In this document: positions 33,651 to 42,303 of the stretch, piece after piece
Position numbering within the stretch: the first letter of the stretch is position 1
How the letters are laid out: each line of letters starts with the position of its first letter
Assembly (NCBI RefSeq): GCF_019297835.1
Contig: NZ_CP079203.1
Location: 1,585,001 to 1,649,000 of the forward strand
Length of the DNA stretch: 64,000 bases
Source of the DNA: Sphingomonas sanguinis
Lineage (GTDB): Bacteria; Pseudomonadota; Alphaproteobacteria; Sphingomonadales; Sphingomonadaceae
Direction of reading: 5' to 3'
Notes under the pieces: model-generated
Database searches by the model: none
Seen by the model: the letters and a program-made list of their open reading frames with translations, nothing else
What the model was told of the DNA's origin: nothing
Made by a program: the position numbers and the translations under genes

Positions 33651-34495
33651 AGCGACGGCGAACCGACCTCTTCACGATGCGCCTGCGCGCCCGCCGTCGC
33701 GACATAGAGCCGCGCGATGAAGACATAGGCCAAGGTCATGAAGCCCGCGCTGACCAGCGATCCCAGCAGCGCCGCCAGCCGAACGGCGGTCAGCGCCTGA
33801 TCCGCCCCCAGCACCAGCCGGAAGGCCGCGCCGGTCACGCCCTGGACCGCCAGCGTCGCGACGCCCGCGACGATCAGGAACAGCACGAACACGCCAATCA
33901 GCCGCCAGGTCAGCCCCCGCGTCAGCGCGACCGAGCGACGGATCGCGCCCAGCCCGCGCCGCTCGTTCAGGGCGACCGCATAGACCAGCATCAGCCGCGC
34001 GACGCACCACAGCGACACCACCATGACCGTCAGGACATAAAGCACCAGGAACAGCGCCGCGCCGCCGCTCATCGGCGGCATCTTGGACGGATCGCCATTG
34101 GCCGCCATCGCGGCGGCGAAGTTGTAATGGGAAAGCCCCAGCACGACGAAACCGACCAGCACGACCAGCGCGAAGACGAAGCCGATCGCGAGCGCGACGC
34201 CCAGCACCGGCAGGAAGCGTCGAAACCCCGCGCGCGAGGCCTCCGCGCTGGTCGTCGCCGGATGGGTGGCGAGCGCCATGACGGCCAGCTGCCCCCAGAT
34301 ACCCAGCACGACGGACAGGATCGTCATCGCCAGCGCCGCCGGACCGACCGCCTGGCCAGGCACCGGCGGCGCGATCAGCATCTGCAGAACGCTCGGCAGG
34401 ACGAAGCCGATCGCGGCGAAGGGGGCCAACATCCCGGCCCTTCCCGCCAGCACCTGTTGCGTGCTGTCCCACACCGTTCCAATCCTGACGGTCAT
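33647..34495 (-). CDS. multi-pass membrane protein, first of a tandem pair
   Basis: A 282-residue protein with about six hydrophobic segments. It begins with VWDSTQQVLAGRAGMLAPFA and carries LWCVARLMLVYAVALNERRG and AIRRSVALTRGLTWRLIGVF, parallel to the motif order in its neighbour. It is co-translated with that neighbour through a four-base overlap. No domain of known function is recognised; a role in lipid or envelope handling would be a guess. It diverges from lipB. Confidence 0.75.
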   Translation of the reverse strand: MTVRIGTVWDSTQQVLAGRAGMLAPFAAIGFVLPSVLQMLIAPPVPGQAVGPAALAMTILSVVLGIWGQLAVMALATHPATTSAEASRAGFRRFLPVLGVALAIGFVFALVVLVGFVVLGLSHYNFAAAMAANGDPSKMPPMSGGAALFLVLYVLTVMVVSLWCVARLMLVYAVALNERRGLGAIRRSVALTRGLTWRLIGVFVLFLIVAGVATLAVQGVTGAAFRLVLGADQALTAVRLAALLGSLVSAGFMTLAYVFIARLYVATAGAQAHREEVGSPSL

Positions 34496-34631
34496 GCTAC
34501 CTCCCTTGGCGGCCCACCCCGTCCGCCTTTCCCGGCCTGCCTAACCGATTGCCGGGTGCAAAGCCATCGCGGCGGCTTGTCGGAGAGCGCGGCTTGCATC
34601 GGCGTCGTGGCGGGCGCAAGTACGGCGCATC

Positions 34632-35303
34632 GTGACCCATATTCCCGACATGTCCCATATAGAATGGCCCGATATCGAATGGCGGATCAGTCCGGGCCTG
34701 ACCCCCTATGACCAGTCGCTCGCCGAAATGGAGGCGCGCGCCGCCGCGGTCGCGGCGGGGGAGGCGCGCGAGCTTGTCTGGCTGCTCGAACATCCGCCCG
34801 TCTATACCGCCGGGACCAGCGCCGATCCGGTCGAGCTGGTCGACCCGCGCTTCCCCGTGTTCCAGACCGGGCGCGGCGGCAAATATACCTATCACGGCCC
34901 CGGCCAGCGCACCGGCTATCTGATCCTCGACCTGGGCAAGCGCGGGCGCGACGTGCGGCATTTCGTCCATACGCTGGAGGACTGGCTGATCGCCGCGCTC
35001 GGGCGATTGGGCGTCAATGCGTTCCGTGCCGAGGGCCGCGTCGGCATCTGGACCCGCGACGGCGGGACCGAGGCGAAAGTGGGCGCAATCGGCGTCCGGG
35101 TGCGCCGCTGGGTGACGCTGCACGGCTTTGCGATCAACGTCGCGCCGGACCTTTCGCATTTCGGCGGGATCGTTCCCTGCGGCCTGCCCGAGTTCCCGGT
35201 GACCAGCCTTTTTGCGTTAAACGGCGTCAAGTCGTTGGAAACCTTTGACGAGGCGCTTGCGTTCAGCTTTTCGGCTTTCCTCAAGACCCTTGCATCGGAC
35301 TGA
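34632..35303 (+). CDS. lipB: octanoyl-[acyl-carrier-protein]:protein N-octanoyltransferase
   Basis: Transfers octanoate from ACP to lipoyl domains of 2-oxoacid dehydrogenases; 223 residues. Motifs are [37 protein letters not shown], the catalytic Lys in [11 protein letters not shown] and the catalytic Cys in [17 protein letters not shown]. Start is GTG at 34632; an ATG at 34650 would remove six residues. lipA is not in the window. Confidence 0.96.
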   Translation: MTHIPDMSHIEWPDIEWRISPGLTPYDQSLAEMEARAAAVAAGEARELVWLLEHPPVYTAGTSADPVELVDPRFPVFQTGRGGKYTYHGPGQRTGYLILDLGKRGRDVRHFVHTLEDWLIAALGRLGVNAFRAEGRVGIWTRDGGTEAKVGAIGVRVRRWVTLHGFAINVAPDLSHFGGIVPCGLPEFPVTSLFALNGVKSLETFDEALAFSFSAFLKTLASD

Positions 35304-35408
35304 CAAAACGAGGCTTGAGGACCAGGCGGTATCCGATTAATGTCCACCCCGATTTGGGTAATAGGGCCAGCAAGCCGTTCCAAATCCATAATATCAAGGG
35401 AGCTTCCA

Positions 35409-35678
35409 ATGCGTGCAATCATCTCCAAGGTCCTGACGGGCTCGATCATCGCCGGCGCGGCGCTCGCGGTTTCGGCTTGCGGCTCGAAGACCGAGAACAC
35501 CACCGACGCGAACATGACCACCGAAATGAACGCTTCGGAAGGCATGGACACCGCCACCGACAACATGACCGCCGTCGACGGCACCATGAACGGTGGCATG
35601 ATGGCCAACGACACCATGTCGAACGACATGATGATGGCCAACGACACGATGACGACCAACGCGACCAACGCGATGTAA
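35409..35678 (+). CDS. methionine/asparagine/threonine-rich small lipoprotein
   Basis: An 89-residue predicted lipoprotein. ATG at 35409 has AAGGGAG six bases upstream; the signal ends in lipobox VSAC (Cys24). The mature part of 66 residues has 13 Met, spread in recurring NDTM, NDMMM and GGMM groups among Asn, Asp and Thr, with no aromatic residues. Met-rich extracytoplasmic segments of this kind bind Cu(I) or Ag(I) in some proteins or act as methionine-oxidation sinks; neither is shown here. A perfect 12-pair terminator follows, so it is a single-gene transcript. Confidence 0.8.
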   Translation: MRAIISKVLTGSIIAGAALAVSACGSKTENTTDANMTTEMNASEGMDTATDNMTAVDGTMNGGMMANDTMSNDMMMANDTMTTNATNAM

Positions 35679-35705
35679 TCATCGTTGGGGTCATCCCCGA
35701 CGAGA

Positions 35706-35738
35706 GGGGCCGTCCGGGCGACCGGGCGGCCCCTTTTT
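35706..35738 (+). terminator. intrinsic terminator after the Met-rich lipoprotein
   Basis: A 12-pair stem GGGGCCGTCCGG/CCGGGCGGCCCC (one T-G wobble) closes a GCGA tetraloop and is followed by five T. Confidence 0.93.
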
Positions 35739-35926
35739 CATGGGCTGCCGCGAACACTATCGCCCTGCTTTGCCCGGCGGACAAAGCCCGGATTTCACTA
35801 CCTTTCCGTAACGACCGACACGGTTAATTCGATGGCCGTGCGGGCGTAATTCCGTTTGGGAAAAAAGCCGAAAAGCGTTATGTTTCGGGACGCTCGAAGG
35901 CCCTACGGGGGAAGGATCGGAACACA

Positions 35927-36634
35927 ATGAAAGTGGTGCGTACCGCGCTGGTAGCTGGCGTGGCGTTTTGGGGGATGGGTGCCGCTGCACCCGCATCGGC
36001 GCAATTCTTCCTGCAGCCCTATAATTTCCAGGGAAAGCCCGTTCAGGGCGACGAACCCGGCATCGGCCAGCCGCTGCCCGGCGCGACCCCGGCGGAATTG
36101 CGCGCGGGTCTGTTATGGAACATGCGCGCGGCGCTAAACGTCGCCGCTTTGCAGTGTCAGTTCGAACCGATGCTGACGACCGTCTCCAACTACAACGCCA
36201 CGCTGAAGGACCACGAGGCCGAGCTGAAGGGCGCGTTCGACACGCTCGGCGCCTATTTCAAGCGGCAGAACAAGACGGTGAAGGCCGGGCAGGACGCGCT
36301 CGACCAATATGGCACGCGCACCTATGCCAGCTTCTCGTCGGTGTCGGGGCAGCTGGGCTTCTGCACCACGGCGGCGTCGATCCTGCATCAGGCGGTGTTC
36401 ACCCCGCGCGGCCATCTGGGCGAGCTGGCGGTCGACCGGATGCGCGAACTGCGCAACAGCCTGGTCCCGTACGGCGAACAGCGTTTCCCCCGCTATATCG
36501 GCCGCGAGCATTTCGCCGCCACCATGCCGCGCCTAGATGCGCTGTGCTGGAACAAGAAGGCGGAATGGGTCGTCAAGAAGTGCGGCATCCAGAACTGGCC
36601 GCCCGCCGGCGCAACCAGCCTGGCGGCGCGCTGA
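35927..36634 (+). CDS. secreted protein of unknown function
   Basis: A 235-residue exported protein: signal peptide with core LVAGVAFWGMGAAAPA, cleavage near ASAQ. The mature part is largely helical with four Cys (in LQCQF, GFCTT, LCWNK and KKCG) that could form two periplasmic disulfides. No enzyme motif is recognised. It looks like a lineage-restricted conserved protein. It is a single gene, with a family A repeat beginning eight bases after its stop. Confidence 0.75.
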   Translation: MKVVRTALVAGVAFWGMGAAAPASAQFFLQPYNFQGKPVQGDEPGIGQPLPGATPAELRAGLLWNMRAALNVAALQCQFEPMLTTVSNYNATLKDHEAELKGAFDTLGAYFKRQNKTVKAGQDALDQYGTRTYASFSSVSGQLGFCTTAASILHQAVFTPRGHLGELAVDRMRELRNSLVPYGEQRFPRYIGREHFAATMPRLDALCWNKKAEWVVKKCGIQNWPPAGATSLAAR

Positions 36635-36641
36635 CCACCAC

Positions 36642-36778
36642 TCCTCCCCTGTAAGGGGAGGTGGCAGGCCGCAGGCCTGACGGAGGGGTGTCGCGGTCGG
36701 TGAGGTAAAACCAACTTCGCTACCGGCTACACCCCTCCACCATCCTTCGGATGGTCCCCCTCCCCTTGCAGGGGAGGA
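36642..36778. repeat. family A paired palindromic repeat, copy 4
   Basis: A 137-bp copy with arms CCTCCCCTGTAAGGGGAGG and CCCTCCCCTTGCAGGGGAGG. The central loop is longer than in copy 1, and the right internal hairpin is ACCATCCTTCGGATGGT. Confidence 0.9.
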
Positions 36779-36836
36779 TTTTGCTTCAATAAAGCCCCCC
36801 TCCCCATCCGCGCCATAATTTGCTAGGCGCGCCCCC

Positions 36837-38699
36837 ATGCTCAATCTGAATGGCATCACCGTGCGCCTGGGCGGCCGCACGATCCTCGACGGTGCATCCG
36901 CCGCACTCCCTCCCGGCAGCCGCGTCGGCCTGATCGGTCGTAACGGCGCGGGCAAGTCGACGCTCGTCCGCGTGATCGCGGGCCAGCTGGAAGCCGATGA
37001 CGGCGCGTGCGAAATGCCCAAGGGCGCCAAGCTCGGTTATATCGCGCAGGAAGCCCCCGACGGCACCGCGACCCCGTTCGAAACGGTGCTAGCCGCCGAC
37101 ATCGAGCGCGCCGAACTGATGGAGCGCAGCGAGACCGAGAGCGACCCGGAAAAGCTGGGCGATATCTATGAGCGGCTGATCGCGATCGACGCCTATACCG
37201 CGCCCGCGCGTGCCTCCAGCATCCTTCAGGGCCTGGGCTTCGACGAGGCGATGCAGGGACGCCCGCTGTCCAGCTATTCGGGCGGGTGGAAGATGCGCGT
37301 CGCGCTCGCCGCGCTGCTGTTCTCCGCCCCCGACGTGCTGCTGCTCGACGAACCGTCGAACCACCTCGACCTCGAAGCGGTGATGTGGCTGGAGGATTTC
37401 CTCAAATCCTATCGCGCGACGATCCTGTTGGTCAGCCATGAACGCGACTTCCTGAACAATGTCGTCGACCACATCCTGCACCTGCAGGGCGGCAAGGTGA
37501 CGCTCTATCCGGGCGGATACGACTCGTTCGAGCGCCAACGTGCCGAGCGGATGGCGCAGCTTGCCGCCGCCAAGGCGAATCAGGACGCGCAGCGCGCCAA
37601 GCTGCAGGATTATATCGCCCGCAACTCGGCCCGCGCCTCGACCGCCAAGCAGGCGCAGAGCCGCGCCAAGATGCTGTCCAAGATGCAGCCGATCGCCGAG
37701 ATGGCGAACGATCCGTCGCTGTCCTTCGACTTCCCCGATCCCGACCAGCTTCGCCCGCCGCTCATCACGCTGGACCTGGCGAGCGTGGGCTATGCCGAGA
37801 CGCCGATCCTGAAGCGGCTGAACCTGCGCATCGACCCGGATGACCGGATCGCGCTCTTGGGCCGCAACGGCAACGGCAAGACGACGCTCGCCCGCCTGCT
37901 CGCGGCGCAATTGACGCCGATGGAAGGCGACATGAATTCGAGCGGAAAGATGCGGGTCGGCTATTTCACCCAGTATCAGGTCGAGGAGCTCGACACCGAC
38001 GACACAGCCTTGGAGCATATGACCCGCATCATGCGCGGCGCGAGCCCGGCGGCGGTGCGCGCGCAGTTGGGCCGTTTCGGCTTTTCGGGCGACAAGGCGA
38101 CGACCAAGGTCGGCAAGCTGTCGGGCGGCGAGCGAGCGCGCCTTGCGCTGGCGCTGATCACCCGCGACGCGCCGCACATGCTGATCCTCGACGAGCCGAC
38201 CAACCACCTGGACGTGGACGCACGCGAGGCGCTGGTCCAGGCTCTCAACATGTACAAGGGCACTGTCGTTCTGGTCAGCCACGATCGCCACATGCTGGAG
38301 ATGACGGCGGACCGGCTGGTGCTGGTCGACAATGGCACCGCGAAGGAATTCGACGGGTCGCTCGACGATTATATCGCCTTCGTGCTGAAGGGCGATGCGG
38401 GCCAGGGCGACGCCGCGTCCAAGGCGGACCGGGCGGCAAACAAAAAGGCCTCGGCCGAGCAGCGCGAACGCTTCAATGCGATGAAGAAGACGCTGCGCGG
38501 CATTGAGGACGAGATGGCCAAGCTGACCCGCGAGCGCGACGCGCTGGACAAGGCGATGAACGATCCGGCCTCCGCCGAACCGCGCCATGCCAAGCTGTCG
38601 ATGGGCGAGCTGAACAAGCGCCGGGCCGAAGTGGTCGACAAGCTGGCCGAGGCGGAAACGCGCTGGATGGAAGCCGGGGAGGCGATGGAGGCGGCGTAA
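36837..38699 (+). CDS. ABC-F family ATP-binding protein (Uup/YheS-like)
   Basis: A 620-residue soluble protein with two ABC ATPase domains and no membrane part. Domain 1 has GRNGAGKSTLVRV, the signature SSYSGGWKMRVALAALL and LLLDEPSNHLDLEAV. Domain 2 has GRNGNGKTTLARL, GKLSGGERARLALAL and LILDEPTNHLDVDAR. The linker (PtIM) between them is rich in Arg/Lys (QAQSRAKMLSKMQPI), and a charged coiled coil ends the protein (ERFNAMKKTLRGIEDEMAKL). ABC-F proteins act at the ribosomal E site or in DNA stability; the coiled-coil tail resembles Uup or YheS. No drug-resistance role is implied. Confidence 0.93.
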   Translation: MLNLNGITVRLGGRTILDGASAALPPGSRVGLIGRNGAGKSTLVRVIAGQLEADDGACEMPKGAKLGYIAQEAPDGTATPFETVLAADIERAELMERSETESDPEKLGDIYERLIAIDAYTAPARASSILQGLGFDEAMQGRPLSSYSGGWKMRVALAALLFSAPDVLLLDEPSNHLDLEAVMWLEDFLKSYRATILLVSHERDFLNNVVDHILHLQGGKVTLYPGGYDSFERQRAERMAQLAAAKANQDAQRAKLQDYIARNSARASTAKQAQSRAKMLSKMQPIAEMANDPSLSFDFPDPDQLRPPLITLDLASVGYAETPILKRLNLRIDPDDRIALLGRNGNGKTTLARLLAAQLTPMEGDMNSSGKMRVGYFTQYQVEELDTDDTALEHMTRIMRGASPAAVRAQLGRFGFSGDKATTKVGKLSGGERARLALALITRDAPHMLILDEPTNHLDVDAREALVQALNMYKGTVVLVSHDRHMLEMTADRLVLVDNGTAKEFDGSLDDYIAFVLKGDAGQGDAASKADRAANKKASAEQRERFNAMKKTLRGIEDEMAKLTRERDALDKAMNDPASAEPRHAKLSMGELNKRRAEVVDKLAEAETRWMEAGEAMEAA

Positions 38700-38710
38700 C
38701 CCCGTGTCTC

Positions 38711-38774
38711 GCTAAGCGAAGTCGAAGTGCGGTGAGGGATTCCCTTGGGCTTCGACTTCGCTCAGCCTGAACGG
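38711..38774. repeat. family B inverted repeat, copy 6 (truncated left arm)
   Basis: Left arm reduced to CTAAGCGAAGTCGAAG; right arm intact (GCTTCGACTTCGCTCAGCCT). A family C repeat lies 33 bases downstream. Confidence 0.8.
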
Positions 38775-38807
38775 GGGTCTGGGGCCAAGGGCCAATAACG
38801 CTGGCCT

Positions 38808-38933
38808 GTACCCCGGCGAAGGCCGGGGCCCAGCTGCCACCAAGCCGGTGGCGCGCTCTCCGGCGCGTGGGAGGCGACAGCCTCGCCCCCTCGAAAGCGC
38901 CCCGCTACTGGACCCCGGCCTTCGCCGGGGTAC
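38808..38933. repeat. family C paired palindromic repeat, copy 1
   Basis: Arms GTACCCCGGCGAAGGCCGGG and CCCCGGCCTTCGCCGGGGTA face each other over about 85 bp. A second copy is at 49471. Confidence 0.88.
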
Positions 38934-38942
38934 GCCAGGCAA

Positions 38943-39221
38943 TCAGGCTTCGGCTTCTTCCGAACCCTCTTCGGCACCATCGGCCGGATTCTCGATCCAG
39001 GCCTCGACCTCGCCATTGAGCTTCAGGGTCAGCGGGCGGCCATGGCGGTCGACCTTTTTGCCCAGCGCGACGCGGATCCAGCCTTCGGAAATGCAATATT
39101 CCTCGACGTCGCGGCGTTCATTGCCCTTGAAGCGGATGCCGACCCCACGCGAGAGGAGGTCCTGGTCGAAATAGGGGCTGTCCGGGTTGGTGGACAGGCG
39201 ATCGGGAACGGTATCGGTCAT
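38943..39221 (-). CDS. DUF3297 family protein
   Basis: A 92-residue cytosolic protein. ATG at 39221 begins MTDTVPDRLSTNPDSPYFDQ, continuing LLSRGVGIRFKGNERRDVEEY and EGWIRVALGKKVDRHGRPLT, which match DUF3297, a short glutathione-peroxidase-adjacent family of unknown function in proteobacteria. An in-frame start at 39272 would add a non-homologous tail. An acidic tail (EEGSEEAEA) ends the protein. Confidence 0.88.
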   Translation of the reverse strand: MTDTVPDRLSTNPDSPYFDQDLLSRGVGIRFKGNERRDVEEYCISEGWIRVALGKKVDRHGRPLTLKLNGEVEAWIENPADGAEEGSEEAEA

Positions 39222-39273
39222 AGCCTTGGGCCTTAACGCCGACTCGGGGGCGCTGCCAAGCAGGGGGCACAAG

Positions 39274-39304
39274 AAAAACGGCGCCGGGATCGCTCCCGAC
39301 GCCG
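39274..39304 (-). terminator. intrinsic terminator of the glycine-rich protein gene
   Basis: Minus strand: CGGCGTCGGGA and TCCCGGCGCCG pair (one mismatch) around GCGA, followed by TTTTT. It lies ten bases after the stop at 39314. Confidence 0.82.
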
Positions 39305-39313
39305 CTCGTCCGG

Positions 39314-39709
39314 TCAGTTACAGACCCGCACCGGCACGCTGCGGCCCCAATAGGGATCCCAGCGCCAATCCTGCCAGCAGCGCGGCGCATAGCTGCGATA
39401 CTCGTAGGTCACCACCGGCGGCGGGGGCGGCGGTGCATAATAGGGGTCATAGCCACGGTCGTAATAATAGCCGCGATCGACATAGCGCGGCCGGTTGCTG
39501 CTCGCGATGGCCGCGCCGACACCCAGGCCGACGATGCCGCCCAGCAGCGCGCCCGCGACGGCATCGCCGCCCCGATCGCGGTGGTAATAGCCGCCATAGC
39601 CACCGCCCCAGCCACGGCCCCAACGCTGTGCCTCGGCCGGAGCCGCAGCCGTCAGCGCGGTGGCCCCCAGGGCCAGGCCCAATCCCAGCTTCTTCCAAAC
39701 TCCGTTCAT
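39314..39709 (-). CDS. exported glycine/tyrosine/arginine-rich protein with glycine-zipper segment
   Basis: A 131-residue protein with a Sec signal (KLGLGLALGATALTAAAPAEAQ). The mature part begins Gly/Arg/Trp/Tyr-rich, has a Gly-zipper hydrophobic stretch (GALLGGIVGLGVGAAIASS), then a Tyr/Pro-rich region (YYAPPPPPP) and a C-terminus with two Cys. The glycine zipper suggests association with a membrane. Function is unknown. It is transcribed alone, with its own terminator. Confidence 0.8.
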   Translation of the reverse strand: MNGVWKKLGLGLALGATALTAAAPAEAQRWGRGWGGGYGGYYHRDRGGDAVAGALLGGIVGLGVGAAIASSNRPRYVDRGYYYDRGYDPYYAPPPPPPVVTYEYRSYAPRCWQDWRWDPYWGRSVPVRVCN

Positions 39710-39848
39710 ACCGAACCTCCGATACTAATACGCCCGGTCCGCTGATCGCAAAACGCGCAGGCGGCGCCCGTGTTGCCTTCCCTGCCACTATGGGGCTGAA
39801 TGGACACGGAATGTGGCGTTTAGCCGTGGTTCAGGAGGAAAGGCGGAC

Positions 39849-40250
39849 ATGGCCTATTGGCTGCTCAAGTCGGAGGCGGACAGCTATGGCTGGGACGATC
39901 TGGTCCGCGACGGGCGGACCGAATGGGACGGCGTGCGCAATGCCGCCGCCGCCGGGCATTTGCGGGCGATGCAGCCGGGCGACTCGGCGCTTTTCTATCA
40001 TAGCGGCAAGGACAAGGCGGCGGTCGGCATCGCGACCATCACCCGCACCGCGAAACCCGATGGCGATGACGGACGCTGGGTCTCGGTGGAGATCGCACCC
40101 GACCGCCCGCTCCCCCGCCCCGTCACGCTGGCGGCGATGAAGGCGGAAGGAAAGCTCGCCGCCCTGTCGATGCTGCGTCAGTCGCGACTGTCCGTATCGC
40201 CGGTGGGCGAGGCCGAATGGGCCGTGCTGATGGCGATGGCGGGACTGTAA
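39849..40250 (+). CDS. EVE-domain (PUA-like) protein
   Basis: A 133-residue single EVE domain of the thymocyte-nuclear-protein-1 type. Visible are the N-terminal MAYWLLKSEADSYGWDDLV, DGVRNAAAAGHLRAMQPGD, ALFYHSGKDKAAVGI and the C-terminal LSMLRQSRLSVSPV. EVE domains bind modified bases in RNA or DNA; the stand-alone form is usually housekeeping. ATG at 39849 has GGAGG ten bases upstream; an earlier frame start at 39813 is less likely. Confidence 0.92.
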   Translation: MAYWLLKSEADSYGWDDLVRDGRTEWDGVRNAAAAGHLRAMQPGDSALFYHSGKDKAAVGIATITRTAKPDGDDGRWVSVEIAPDRPLPRPVTLAAMKAEGKLAALSMLRQSRLSVSPVGEAEWAVLMAMAGL

Positions 40251-40254
40251 GTCG

Positions 40255-41073
40255 TCAGCCCATGCGATAGGCGTAATCCGCCGCGTCGCGCACCTGTTCG
40301 GGCGTCGGACGGACGCCGGTGTAAAGCACGAACTGCTCCAGCGCCTGGATCGTCGCGACCTGGGTGCCGGTAATTACCCGCTTGCCCATGCCCCGCGCCG
40401 CCGCCAGGAAGCGCGTTTCGGGCGGATATTGCACCACGTCGAAGGCGATGTCGGCGCGTTCGATCATCACCTCCGGGAAGGCGAGCTGGTCCTCATTGCC
40501 CCCGGTCATGCCGATCGGCGTGACGTTGATGAGCAGCGGCGCGCCCTCGTCCAGTTCCGACGACCAGCCGAAGCCATAGAGCGCGGCCAGTTCACGTCCC
40601 AGCGCCTCGTTCCGCGCAACGATGGTGCCGTTGGCAAACCCTGCATCGCGCAACGCCGCCGCGACGGCCTTGGCCATGCCGCCCGATCCGCGCAGGACGA
40701 AGGGCGTGGCAGGATCGATATCCGCGATCAGTTCGACCACGGCGGCATAGTCGGTGTTGTAGCCGGTCAATCGCCCGTCATCGTTGACGATGGTGTTCAC
40801 GCTGTCGATCGCCGCCGCCGATCCGGCCAGCCCGTCGAGCAACGGGATGACCGCCTCCTTGAACGGCATCGAAATGGCGCAACCGCGAATGTTGAGCGCC
40901 CGGATACCGCCCACCGCTCCGGCCAGATCGGTCGTGCTGAACGACTTGTAGACATAATCCAGCCCGGTCAGCTCGTAGAGCCGGTTGTGGAAGCGCGATC
41001 CGAAATTGCCGGGCCGGGCCGATAGCGACATGCATAGCCGCGTATCGCGACCGATGGGGGGCTTGGTGGTCAT
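40255..41073 (-). CDS. shikimate dehydrogenase-like protein (SdhL / HI0607 type)
   Basis: A 272-residue two-domain NAD(P)-dependent oxidoreductase of the shikimate/quinate dehydrogenase superfamily. It is closest by eye to the HI0607 branch: DTRLCMSLSARPGNFGSRFHN, the catalytic Lys in RGCAISMPFKEAV, SVNTIVNDDGRLTGYNTDY with the catalytic Asp, LRGSGGMAKAVAAALRDAG for the cofactor turn, and NVTPIGMTGG. Members of this branch have weak shikimate activity and an uncertain biological role. It is not the canonical AroE form. It converges with the EVE gene. Confidence 0.88.
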   Translation of the reverse strand: MTTKPPIGRDTRLCMSLSARPGNFGSRFHNRLYELTGLDYVYKSFSTTDLAGAVGGIRALNIRGCAISMPFKEAVIPLLDGLAGSAAAIDSVNTIVNDDGRLTGYNTDYAAVVELIADIDPATPFVLRGSGGMAKAVAAALRDAGFANGTIVARNEALGRELAALYGFGWSSELDEGAPLLINVTPIGMTGGNEDQLAFPEVMIERADIAFDVVQYPPETRFLAAARGMGKRVITGTQVATIQALEQFVLYTGVRPTPEQVRDAADYAYRMG

Positions 41074-41115
41074 TCCGGTGGTTTAGCGGAGTGAGGGCGG
41101 AGGTGCATCCCGTTT

Positions 41116-41241
41116 CCCTTGGCCTTCGACTTCGGCGCAAAGCGCCGAAGTTTATCCTGAGCGGCTGGCTTGCCAGCCAGCCGAAGGGCTCAGGCTGAAC
41201 GGAGGCTATTCCCTCGCTTAGTTCAGGCTGAGCGAAGTCGA
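41116..41241. repeat. family B inverted repeat, copy 7, with nested hairpins
   Basis: The left arm is split: after CCTTGGCCTTCGACTTCG come a perfect nine-pair hairpin CTTCGGCGC-AAA-GCGCCGAAG (41130-41150) and a second stem CCTGAGC/GCTCAGG with GGCTGG-CTTG-CCAGCC inside, then CAGGCTGAACGGAGG. The right arm GTTCAGGCTGAGCGAAGTCG is normal. Confidence 0.85.
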
Positions 41242-41256
41242 AGCCCACGCCCCGCC

Positions 41257-42303
41257 CTATCCCCGCATCTCTCCCGCAATCGTCCGAACCAGCTCCCCGG
41301 CAGGCATGACACGAGCCAAGGGCGCCCCCTGCCCCGCCCATTGCGCGCCATATCCACCCTCACCCCGCGCCATGGCAGCGGCATGGAGCGCCTTCCCCGC
41401 ATCGTAAGCGATCGGATAATCGGGTACCGCCGCCGTCAGCCCCTCCCCCAACGCGGTAAAGCGATTGGCCAAGCACCGCGCCGGACGCCCTGAGATCGCA
41501 CGGGTCATCACCGTATGCGCCGCCGCCTCGCCCATCAGCGCCGCGCGGTACGCCGTATCAGCCGCGCTCTCGGGACAGGCGATGAAGGCCGTCCCCAGTT
41601 GCGCCGCGACCGCGCCCAGCGCGATGACAGCCGACACCCCCGCCCCGTCCATCACCCCGCCCGCCGCGATCACCGGCAGCCGCGTGCGCATCACCAGCAA
41701 TCGGGTCAGCGCCAGCGTCCCCAACCGGTCGTCGGTCGCATCGGGATCGAATACCCCGCGATGCCCGCCCGCCTCATAGCCTTGTGCGACCAGCATATCG
41801 ATCCCGGCACGCTCGGCGGCCTGCGCCTCGGCCAGCGAGGTGACGCTGGCCAGCAACAGGCATCCCGCCTGTTTCAGGGTCGCGATGCGGGCCTGATCCG
41901 GCAAGCCGAAGTGAAAGCTGACCACCGCTGGTTTCACCTCGACCAGCAGCGCCAGCATCGCATCGTCCTGCGCAAAGCTGGGATAGATCGCCCGCAACGT
42001 CGCTGGCGGCTCGGCGTCGAACGCAGCGAAAGCGAGGCGAAGCGCCTCGCACCACGCCGCTTCCCGCACCGGATCGGGCTTGGGCGGCGCATGGACGAAG
42101 AGATTGACGTTGAACGGCCGATCGGTTCGCTCACGCGTTTCGGCGATCATCCGCGCGGCGCTGGACGGGTCGCTCGCGCCCAGCGCGATCGCGCCCAGGC
42201 CACCGGCCGCATTCACCGCCGCCGCCATGGCGGGAGTCGACACCCCCGCCATCGGCGCTTGCAAGATAGGCAGATCGAGGTTCAGACCCGCCAACACGCC
42301 CAT
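41257..42303 (-). CDS. nitronate monooxygenase (FMN TIM-barrel)
   Basis: A 348-residue flavoenzyme of the NMO/2-nitropropane dioxygenase family, which oxidises alkyl nitronates to carbonyls and nitrite. Family blocks are [28 protein letters not shown] with the catalytic His, [11 protein letters not shown], and [20 protein letters not shown] for the FMN phosphate. The start overlaps the stop of the cytochrome c gene by one base (TGATG), so the two are translated together. A detoxifying role is inference. Confidence 0.92.
   Translation of the reverse strand: MGVLAGLNLDLPILQAPMAGVSTPAMAAAVNAAGGLGAIALGASDPSSAARMIAETRERTDRPFNVNLFVHAPPKPDPVREAAWCEALRLAFAAFDAEPPATLRAIYPSFAQDDAMLALLVEVKPAVVSFHFGLPDQARIATLKQAGCLLLASVTSLAEAQAAERAGIDMLVAQGYEAGGHRGVFDPDATDDRLGTLALTRLLVMRTRLPVIAAGGVMDGAGVSAVIALGAVAAQLGTAFIACPESAADTAYRAALMGEAAAHTVMTRAISGRPARCLANRFTALGEGLTAAVPDYPIAYDAGKALHAAAMARGEGGYGAQWAGQGAPLARVMPAGELVRTIAGEMRG

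Noticed and set aside
38700..38942. Coding region in the gap after the ABC-F gene
   Set aside because: Open frames here come from families B and C palindromes and lack ribosome sites.
39849..40250. EVE protein as part of a modification-dependent restriction system
   Set aside because: Single EVE domain without an McrB-like GTPase or nuclease nearby; matches the housekeeping stand-alone type.
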